Assembly (NCBI GenBank): GCA_038326725.1
Contig: JBBQKI010000039.1
Coordinates: forward strand, 1-17,797
DNA length: 17,797 nucleotides
Source: JBBQKI01 sp038326725
Lineage (GTDB): Bacteria; Bacteroidota; Bacteroidia; Flavobacteriales; Flavobacteriaceae
Reading direction: 5' to 3'
Shown here piece after piece: positions 1 through 6,329 of this stretch. Positions within the stretch are counted from its first letter, which is position 1. Each line of letters starts with the position of its first letter. Position numbers and translations under genes: made by a program. The notes beneath the pieces were generated by a model. It was not told where the DNA came from, searched no databases, and saw only the letters and a program-made list of their open reading frames with translations.

Positions 1-97
1 CACATTTATAGCCTTCTGAAAGATTCAACAGAAATTCTAGGCTTTCCCGAAGATGCCTGTTGTCCTCAAAAATGACTACGTTCTGTTTTTTGTCCAT
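1..97 (-). CDS. Response regulator, N-terminal fragment (cut by window edge)
   Basis: The first 32 codons of a gene read leftward out of the window. The translation begins MDKKQNVVIFEDN, followed by a helix containing RESLEFLL. This is the first strand, the acidic pocket (E11, D12) and the first helix of a CheY-like receiver domain. The phosphoacceptor aspartate and the output domain lie outside the window. It sits 130 bp downstream of, and on the same strand as, a HisKA_3-type histidine kinase. Kinases of that class usually pair with NarL/FixJ response regulators that carry a LuxR-type HTH, so that output domain is the likely one, but it is not seen here. A candidate promoter lies directly upstream, so the gene may be expressed apart from the kinase. 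The receiver assignment is secure; the subfamily is inferred from the partner. Confidence 0.8.
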   Translation of the reverse strand, partial: MDKKQNVVIFEDNRHLRESLEFLLNLSEGYKC

Positions 98-102
98 AAT
101 GT

Positions 103-133
103 CAATATTACAACACAAGAAAATTAGTATCAA
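103..133 (-). promoter_or_regulatory. Candidate promoter of the response regulator gene
   Basis: On the minus strand a TTG (131-133) is followed after exactly 20 bp by TAATATTG (103-110), a 7/8 match to the Bacteroidota -7 consensus TAnnTTTG. Only 5 nt separate the element from the ATG at 97, so transcription would start at or next to the start codon. Confidence 0.5.
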
Positions 134-159
134 TACCTAAAATGGGGGATGGAATAGAT

Positions 160-227
160 TTCAGATTTTAGACGTTAGATTTTAGATTGCTTTATAATTC
201 TCACGTCTCAATTCTAACATCTCAGGT
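160..227. repeat. Degenerate TTAGA-type repeat with imperfect inverted symmetry
   Basis: The gap between kinase and regulator is largely made of short variants of TTAGATT and its complement. TTTTAGA occurs twice, at 167-172 and 181-186. On the other strand GAGATGTTAGAATT is followed directly by GAGACGTGAGAATT, two 14-nt units with two differences. The segments 168-186 and 206-224 are inverted copies matching at 15 of 19 positions, so the transcript could fold into an imperfect hairpin just past the kinase stop codon. It may act as a weak terminator. Similar purine-rich strings occur between genes in other flavobacterial genomes, as far as I recall. Confidence 0.5.
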
Positions 228-2231
228 CTATATTGGAAAGCTAAGTTGAACAGTGGTTCCCATTTCTGGGGTGGAATCAAACTTTAAATTTCCGTTCAAT
301 TCCGTTGCGCGGTTTTTCATATTGTCCAGACCATTGCCCTTAAGGACGGTTTTCTCGTGAAAACCTTTTCCAAAATCCTTGATTTCCATTTCCAATTGCA
401 TATCGTGCTGTTTTATCTTTATCTCCAATTTTTTGGTTTCTGAATATTTTACGGCGTTGTTTACTGCTTCCTTAAAAATAAGATATACATTCTTCTTTTG
501 CATCATATTGAGCTTCACTTCATTTAAATCATCAGCTAAAAAGGTACAGGTAATATTCTGGGCGTTGCATATTTCATGGACGAAGCGTTCCATTCTGTAT
601 TTTAAACCTTCGCCTTCATTTTCAGTGGGTTTTATCATCCAAACGATATCGCCCATGCGTTCCATGGTTTCCTTGGCGTTGGTTTTTACTTTCTCTAGTA
701 ATTCTCCTGTGGAATCAAATTGGGTTTTTCCGGCCATCTGGCTGAGCATATAGATACTGCTAAGTGAACTGCCCACCTCATCGTGAAGATCTGCAGCTAT
801 GCGGTTGCGCAGTTCAAGCTCCTGCATACGTTGCTTTAAGCGGTTTTTGGAAACTAACATATAAATGCCCACGGCGGATAGGAGAATTACCAATATAAAA
901 ATAATCATCAAAAAACGTTGACGGTTGAGTTTCTGTTCGTTTATCTGTTGGTCTTTTTGGAGCAGGACTATTTGTTTTTCGTTTTTTTCCTTATTGTATT
1001 GTTCCTCTATTGTTTTAAATTGGGCCAATATTTCATTGTTTTTGATGCTGTCCCTTATTTCGTGGAATTTCTTTGTGTACTCCAATGCTTTATCATATTC
1101 CTTATTTAGAGTATAATAATCTGCAAGGTTTTTGTACCCAAAGGCTTCATCGCTTTTTTGCCCGGCTTCTTTAAATGTCTGTATTTTGTTTATTGCCTCG
1201 GTTTCAGATTCTATAGCTATTGCATCACGTTTTTTTATGGCCAAAACTTCAAGTTCAATTTTTTTAAGGAGGGTACTATCCCTATTTTTAATGGATAATT
1301 TTTTGCTTTTTTCAAAATAGGAAACAGCAGTTGTTGGATCCCTTTGAGAATTCAATCTCCCCAGATTGAAATAATTTCCTGCCAGCCCTACATTATTTTT
1401 TAAGCCCGAGTTAAGGGCAATAGCATTATTAAAATGTAATGTTGCTTTATTAAATTCGCCCATTCCCATATAAATGTTTCCCAAATTTTGTTCTGCATTG
1501 GCCATCCCGCTTTTATCACCCAATTCTTTTTTGATTTTTATTGATTTATTGAGATAAGTCATTGCCTCCGCCAAGCGATTCATTTCATACAAACAGTTGG
1601 AGATATTGTTATATGAGAAGGAAATGCCGGATTTATTTCCCACGCTTTCAAAACCTTTTAAAGCAAGAAAATAATATTCAAGGCTTTTTTGGAAATCAGA
1701 AAACTGGTAATAACATCCTCCCAAATTTAAGGCCTGTCCGGAAGCCTCTGTAACATTTCCCATTTTAGTGGCTTGCTCATAAGCTTTTAGCAAATACGGG
1801 AGCGCCTCCTTACCTTTTCCACTATTTTTATAATAAAGACCTATTGTGCTGTTGTAATCTAAATTTATATAATCAGATTCAGCTTTTGATGCATTGGCCG
1901 CCAGATTTTTTAAAGCTTCCAAGTAAAACTCCACACTATCCAATTTGGAAGTGTTTTTATAGATATTAATTAAAAGGGTATATGATGTGGATAATGTTTT
2001 ATTATTATTAAGTTCCTTGGAAAGGGTTTTGGCCTGCCACGCGTATTTTATTGCCTTTTCTGTATCCCGCTTTCTATATTGCGAAGAAATAGTGATATAA
2101 GCCTTTGCCATTTCAACATCGCGCTTGTTTAGGGTCAGTATATTTTCAAGACTGTCAATAACAGGCTGCTGGGCGTGGCTGGCAGAAATCCAGAATAAGC
2201 AAATAATCAATAGGCGTTGATTGATTCGCAT
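228..2231 (-). CDS. TPR-containing sensor histidine kinase (HisKA_3/NarX-like class)
   Basis: A 667-residue two-component sensor kinase. A signal peptide (1-20, ending SHA) leads into a sensor region of TPR-like helix pairs (about 35-400). These are recognisable by alternating residues of the type LNLGGCYYQFSDFQKSLEYY and LGNIYMGMGEFNKA. A coiled coil (about 400-438) and one membrane helix (441-460) follow. The cytoplasmic half has the HisKA_3 dimerisation box with the phosphoacceptor H483 in DLHDEVGSSLS, then a HATPase domain with an N box (FKEAVNNAVKY, 586-596) and G boxes (DFGKGF, 619-624; GNGLDNM, 632-638). It ends in the usual GTTVQLSFPI strand. The TPR domain is exported, so it probably senses a periplasmic protein or peptide, but the signal is unknown. 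The partner is the response regulator encoded just downstream. All catalytic boxes appear intact. Confidence 0.93.
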   Translation of the reverse strand: MRINQRLLIICLFWISASHAQQPVIDSLENILTLNKRDVEMAKAYITISSQYRKRDTEKAIKYAWQAKTLSKELNNNKTLSTSYTLLINIYKNTSKLDSVEFYLEALKNLAANASKAESDYINLDYNSTIGLYYKNSGKGKEALPYLLKAYEQATKMGNVTEASGQALNLGGCYYQFSDFQKSLEYYFLALKGFESVGNKSGISFSYNNISNCLYEMNRLAEAMTYLNKSIKIKKELGDKSGMANAEQNLGNIYMGMGEFNKATLHFNNAIALNSGLKNNVGLAGNYFNLGRLNSQRDPTTAVSYFEKSKKLSIKNRDSTLLKKIELEVLAIKKRDAIAIESETEAINKIQTFKEAGQKSDEAFGYKNLADYYTLNKEYDKALEYTKKFHEIRDSIKNNEILAQFKTIEEQYNKEKNEKQIVLLQKDQQINEQKLNRQRFLMIIFILVILLSAVGIYMLVSKNRLKQRMQELELRNRIAADLHDEVGSSLSSIYMLSQMAGKTQFDSTGELLEKVKTNAKETMERMGDIVWMIKPTENEGEGLKYRMERFVHEICNAQNITCTFLADDLNEVKLNMMQKKNVYLIFKEAVNNAVKYSETKKLEIKIKQHDMQLEMEIKDFGKGFHEKTVLKGNGLDNMKNRATELNGNLKFDSTPEMGTTVQLSFPI

Positions 2232-2374
2232 AATAGGTTTTGGTTGAGGAAATTAAAGTATGAAAGTTAATCAAACTATGATAAATTTTTGCAAATTATT
2301 TAATAGTAAGGGTTTTTAAAATTATTAATAGGGAAGGAATGACTGATGGGGGGTTAAAAGGACGAAAGAGTTTT

Positions 2375-2458
2375 CCCTTCAACAAGCTCGGGACAGGCGT
2401 AGGACGTAATACTAAATGACAGATCAGTTAGGTATTAAAACCTGACAGACCTCGCTTT
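2375..2458. repeat. REP-like intergenic repeat remnant
   Basis: The gap between hflX and the kinase gene contains TTCAACAAGCTCGGGACAGG at 2378-2397, close to the CTTCGACAAGCTCAGG-type elements I recall scattered between genes in Flavobacteriaceae. About 40 bp further on, TTAGGTATTAAAACCTGACAG (within 2430-2451) resembles a decayed copy of the palindromic element AACCTGTCAGGTTT, also common in the phylum. TGACAGATC and TGACAGACC form a near-direct repeat around it. It is GC-richer than the flanking DNA. No gene is visible. The attribution to known families is from memory and was not searched. Confidence 0.4.
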
Positions 2459-2470
2459 TATTTAAATTTT

Positions 2471-3694
2471 TCAAAGTTTAGTTTCATCCTCCCCCGTATA
2501 TTCTTCATACAAAAAACTGTTGTATGGAAAACGCCGGGCGTGTATTTCCTTTACCTTTTCATAAACCAGTTTCCGGAATTCCTCAAAATTTTCTTTATGC
2601 AATGCAGAAATAAAGATGGCATCGCCGTTCAGTTTGGACATCCAAGTTTGTTTCCATTCTTCGAGGGTGTAGTGCGCTTTGGTTTTTTCGGTCATCAAAT
2701 CGTCATCATCAATGGTTTCCGGTTCGTAGGCGTCGATTTTGTTGAAAACCATAATAGTAGGCTTCCCGGAACTGCCAATTTCATCCAAGATTTTATTTAC
2801 CGAATCGATATGTGCTTCAAAGGAAGGGTGCGAAATATCAACAATATGCAATAAAAGGTCCGCCTCCCGAACCTCGTCCAAAGTGCTTTTGAAGGATTCC
2901 ACTAATTGGGTGGGCAGTTTGCGGATGAAGCCAACAGTATCGGTCAACAAAAATGGCAGGTTGCCGATCACCACTTTGCGTACTGTAGTGTCTAAGGTAG
3001 CGAAGAGTTTGTTTTCGGCAAAAACCTCGCTTTTGCTGATAACATTCATTAATGTAGATTTCCCCACATTGGTATAGCCCACCAAGGCGACACGAACCAA
3101 TGCCCCACGGTTGCCGCGTTGCACCTCCATTTGCCGGTCAATTTTAAGGAGTTTTTCTTTCAACAACGCAATCCGGTCTCGAACAATACGGCGGTCGGTC
3201 TCAATTTCAGTTTCCCCGGGGCCACGCATCCCGATACCCCCACGCTGGCGTTCCAAGTGGGTCCACATTCCGGCAAGGCGGGGAAGCAAATATTGGTATT
3301 GGGCAAGTTCCACTTGGGTACTGGCATAGCTGGTTTGGGCGCGCTGTGCAAAAATATCGAGGATGAGGTTGGTACGGTCTATTATTTTACAGTCTATTTC
3401 CCGCTGAATGTTCTTTTGTTGTGAAGGCGAAAGTTCATCATCAAAAATGACGACCCCAATTTCCTTTTCTTCCACATATTGTTTTATTTCTTCCAGCTTC
3501 CCGGTGCCGATGAAGGTTTTGGGGTTTGGCTTTTCCATTTTTTGGTTGAAACGTTTCAGCACTTCTGCACCCGCAGTATAAGCCAAAAATTCAAGTTCAT
3601 CCAAATATTCCCTTGATTTGGTTTCGTCCTGTTGTTTGGTTATAAGGCCTATCAATATTGCCTTTTCGTATGATAAATCGGTTTTTTCGAGCAT
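2471..3694 (-). CDS. hflX: GTPase HflX
   Basis: A ribosome-associated GTPase of the Obg-HflX superfamily. Family members bind the 50S subunit and can split stalled or heat-damaged 70S ribosomes. At 407 residues it has the normal length. The N-terminal HflX domain (about 10-150) is followed by a helical linker carrying the family signature GGIGMRGPGETEIETDRR (152-169), then a G domain with G1 GYTNVGKST (206-214), G3 DTVGF (252-256), G4 NKID (318-321) and G5 SAL (363-365). As in other HflX proteins, G4 is NKxD. The C-terminal extension is short. It is a single-gene unit with its own short leader, and the gene upstream is divergent. Nothing appears damaged or unusual, and the identification is firm. 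Confidence 0.97.
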   Translation of the reverse strand: MLEKTDLSYEKAILIGLITKQQDETKSREYLDELEFLAYTAGAEVLKRFNQKMEKPNPKTFIGTGKLEEIKQYVEEKEIGVVIFDDELSPSQQKNIQREIDCKIIDRTNLILDIFAQRAQTSYASTQVELAQYQYLLPRLAGMWTHLERQRGGIGMRGPGETEIETDRRIVRDRIALLKEKLLKIDRQMEVQRGNRGALVRVALVGYTNVGKSTLMNVISKSEVFAENKLFATLDTTVRKVVIGNLPFLLTDTVGFIRKLPTQLVESFKSTLDEVREADLLLHIVDISHPSFEAHIDSVNKILDEIGSSGKPTIMVFNKIDAYEPETIDDDDLMTEKTKAHYTLEEWKQTWMSKLNGDAIFISALHKENFEEFRKLVYEKVKEIHARRFPYNSFLYEEYTGEDETKL

Positions 3695-3711
3695 GTGAAA
3701 TTTATATTCGG

Positions 3712-3719
3712 CTAAGGTA
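3712..3719 (-). promoter_or_regulatory. Candidate -7 element of hflX
   Basis: On the minus strand TACCTTAG, a 7/8 match to TAnnTTTG, lies 17 nt before the hflX start codon. There is no TTG at the expected distance upstream, so this rests on the -7 element and position alone. Confidence 0.35.
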
Positions 3720-3933
3720 CAAAAGCCATGGTTGCGGTTTTGGTGAATTTACAAGCAATTAACTTTATCAAATGTTTCAAACTTGTCCCGCATAATTCGC
3801 AAAAAAGGGAAAATCTTGTTCCGGATAAAAAAATATGCCGAGGTAATAGCTTGTATTTTCAATCTTTACTTGTTCTTCACAATCTAAAATAGAAGGAATT
3901 TTGAATTTAAAGTTTTTTTATTAAGAAAATTCA

Positions 3934-3941
3934 TATATTTC
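3934..3941 (+). promoter_or_regulatory. Candidate -7 element of the adhesin/SprF cluster
   Basis: TATATTTC matches TAnnTTTG at 7 of 8 positions and lies 66 nt before the first gene of the cluster. There is no TTG at 17-23 bp upstream; the only nearby TTG is 30 bp away. It is the best candidate in this gap but weakly supported. Confidence 0.3.
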
Positions 3942-4007
3942 GACTCCCAAAATTTTATTAAAACACAACCTAAAATTTACTTTTTAATAAACTTCAATTG
4001 CGTATAT

Positions 4008-6302
4008 ATGAATAAACTTCTACTTCTCCATTCCATAAATCGTTTTCATGCACAAGGGTTAATCATTAAAAACCTGGGCAAACTTTGTATAAGTTTTCTT
4101 TTTTTTATGGTGTTATCTTTAAACGGTTATGCACAAGGACCTGGGTCTTTGTTTATAAATGCTGGCCCCGACGTGGCCATAGATTGTGACGATTCTTCTG
4201 GTTGTACAGATATCACGGCAGACTTTCTTGAAATTTTTGAAACCATAAGCGAGGAATATACTGTAACAAGTATTCCATATAATCCTCCTTTTCCTTTTGA
4301 TGGACTAGCAAACCCCCTGAACCCCAATATCGATGATGCCTGGTCATCCGTGGATGATCTTCCTTTTGATTTTTGCTTTTTTGGGAATTTGGAAACCCAA
4401 TTTCAGGTAGGTTCCAATGGGGTGCTTCGTTTTGATGTGGATCCCGGCGACACAAGTAATGGTTGGTCTTTCACTGAAAATTTGCCCAATAATTCAAACC
4501 CCACCTTGGGTGAAGCTAATGTATTCACCCCCGTCCATGATATAGATCCCAGTGTTTCCAATACCGAAGAAATAGGTTATGAAGTTTTAGGAACTTATCC
4601 CAATCGGGTTTTGGTGGTTTCCTATTTTGAGGTTCCCATGTTCTCTGGAGCGTGCAATAATTTGTTGGCGACACATATGGCCGTGTTCTATGAATTTTCC
4701 AATGTAATAGAAATATATATTCAGGATAAACCCGTGTGCCCGGGCTGGAACAGTGGAAATGCTGCCTTAGGCATACAAAATAATGACGGCACCATAGCTT
4801 ATGTGCCCCCCGGAAGAAATACTTCGGATTCTCCTTGGACGGCTACCAATGAAGCTTGGCGATTTGCTCCAGACGGAGTGGAAACCTTTGTTTTTGAGTG
4901 GCTAAATTCTGATGGAGATGTAATTGGTACTACTCCTACCATTAATGTGTGTCCTGACGGATCAGAAGTTTATACTGCACGGATTACCTATACAAACACC
5001 TGTAATGGGGAAGTCGTTGTCCTAACAGATGATGTAACTGTATCTACAGTGGCTACTTTTTCGGTAGACCTAGGCGGCGATCAGCAATTCTGTGATGAAG
5101 AATCTTATGACATTACCGCAGAAGTTATTGATGGCGATCCTGCGGATGCCACATTTCTATGGAGCACCGGCGAAACCACCCAAACTATCACCGTTACTAC
5201 TTCTGGCGCCTATAGCGTAGAAGTAACAATAGATGATTGTTCCATAACGGAATCGGTAAATATCGTTTTGGAAGAAACCCCAGACATAGAATTGGGAGCG
5301 GATATTGAAACCTGCTTTGAAGAAGAAGTTATATTGGACGCATCCCCCTCAAATTACGATCCTTTGACGGCTACCTATGAATGGAGTTTGGACGGAACTG
5401 TGATCCCCGGAGAAACCAGTCCCACCCTTGAAGTTACACAAATAGGAACTTACAGTGTTATTGTTACTGTTGGAAATTGTGTAGCTACAGACAGTGTTGA
5501 AGTTACTACAAAAGATTTGATAATTTCCCTTGGCGAGGATATTGTAACCTGTTTTGACAGCCCAGTTGTTTTGGATGCCAGCCCTTCCAATTATGATCCC
5601 ACACTCGCTACTTATGAATGGAGCGTGGATGGGAACATTATTCCTGGAGAAACCCAGCCTACATTAGTAGTTACCGGAGCAGGAGTTTACAGCGTTATTG
5701 TAACTGGCGGAATATGCACGGGTCAAGATTCCATATCCATAACCCCAAGCGATGACCTGATAGTATCCCTTGGAGATGACTTCCAAACCTGTCGCAACGA
5801 ACCGCAGACCCTTACCGCTACCACTACCGAGGATGGAGTTACCTATCAATGGTTGTTGAACGGTGCTGTCATCCCAAATGAAACAGACAATACTTTGGAC
5901 ATTGTTTTGGATGGCTCTGATATGGGCACACAAAACTATACCGTGATTATTTCCAGCGGGGATTGCACAGGCTCAGATGATATAGCTGTTTCCTTTTACG
6001 ATGTGGGCAACTGTACCATTTCGCAAGGAATTTCCCCCGATGGTTCCCCGGGCTTTAATGACAGCCTGGACCTCACGTTCCTGAATGACCGTAGCGGAAT
6101 CGCCAAGCTCCAGATATTCAATAGACAGGGTCTCCTAGTTTTCGAGAGGACCAATTACACCAACGAATGGATTGGTCAATCGAAAGATGGGAACGAACTG
6201 CCCACCGGCACTTATTTCTATGTAATTGACCTTAACGCTAACGATCCTGTGTATAACAATCAGGCGACGGGCTGGATCTATTTGAACAGAGACGCTAATT
6301 AG
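4008..6302 (+). CDS. T9SS type B secreted adhesin-like protein with nidogen-like N-terminus and Ig-like repeats
   Basis: A 764-residue cell-surface or released protein. The signal peptide has an unusually long N-terminal part and ends YAQ at 43. Residues about 44-345 hold a nidogen-like or lectin-like region, with the segments FDFCFFGNLETQFQVGSNGV and, later, ALGIQNNDGT and NEAWRF. Four Ig/PKD-like modules follow, starting near 351, 426, 504 and 584. Each opens with LGxDxxxC and has a second Cys about 50-60 residues later. The C-terminus (668-764) is a type B sorting domain (QGISPDG, FNDSLDL, IFNRQG, NEW.GQ..DGNELPTGTYFYVI, GWIYLNR), which directs export through the T9SS. This is the first gene of the cluster. 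Adhesion or a role in gliding is inferred from architecture. A shorter start at M34 would leave too little signal peptide, so the long start is preferred. Confidence 0.88.
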   Translation: MNKLLLLHSINRFHAQGLIIKNLGKLCISFLFFMVLSLNGYAQGPGSLFINAGPDVAIDCDDSSGCTDITADFLEIFETISEEYTVTSIPYNPPFPFDGLANPLNPNIDDAWSSVDDLPFDFCFFGNLETQFQVGSNGVLRFDVDPGDTSNGWSFTENLPNNSNPTLGEANVFTPVHDIDPSVSNTEEIGYEVLGTYPNRVLVVSYFEVPMFSGACNNLLATHMAVFYEFSNVIEIYIQDKPVCPGWNSGNAALGIQNNDGTIAYVPPGRNTSDSPWTATNEAWRFAPDGVETFVFEWLNSDGDVIGTTPTINVCPDGSEVYTARITYTNTCNGEVVVLTDDVTVSTVATFSVDLGGDQQFCDEESYDITAEVIDGDPADATFLWSTGETTQTITVTTSGAYSVEVTIDDCSITESVNIVLEETPDIELGADIETCFEEEVILDASPSNYDPLTATYEWSLDGTVIPGETSPTLEVTQIGTYSVIVTVGNCVATDSVEVTTKDLIISLGEDIVTCFDSPVVLDASPSNYDPTLATYEWSVDGNIIPGETQPTLVVTGAGVYSVIVTGGICTGQDSISITPSDDLIVSLGDDFQTCRNEPQTLTATTTEDGVTYQWLLNGAVIPNETDNTLDIVLDGSDMGTQNYTVIISSGDCTGSDDIAVSFYDVGNCTISQGISPDGSPGFNDSLDLTFLNDRSGIAKLQIFNRQGLLVFERTNYTNEWIGQSKDGNELPTGTYFYVIDLNANDPVYNNQATGWIYLNRDAN

Positions 6303-6310
6303 TAACCATA

Positions 6311-6328
6311 ATGCAAAAAAATATATGA
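6311..6328 (+). other. Five-codon mini-ORF just before the second adhesin gene
   Basis: In the 27-bp gap after the first adhesin gene, ATG-CAA-AAA-AAT-ATA-TGA encodes MQKNI and stops one base before the start codon of the next gene. The leader ACCATAATG is the same as the one before the PorP/SprF gene at 8634. It may be a relic of an old start codon or a chance ORF. Confidence 0.3.
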
Positions 6329-6329
6329 T

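Larger units (their letters stand above)
3695..4007. other. Divergent intergenic region between hflX and the adhesin cluster
   Basis: A 313-bp AT-rich stretch with no credible ORF on either strand. The end near hflX holds a candidate hflX promoter element (3712-3719). The end near the adhesin gene holds a TATATTTC box (3934-3941), followed by a 66-nt leader made mostly of A and T. I see no riboswitch-like fold, operator palindrome or RNA gene in the middle part. Confidence 0.6.

Noticed and set aside
3695..4007. Riboswitch or small RNA in the gap between hflX and the adhesin cluster
   Set aside because: No strong stem, conserved riboswitch core or terminator is visible; the region is simply AT-rich.
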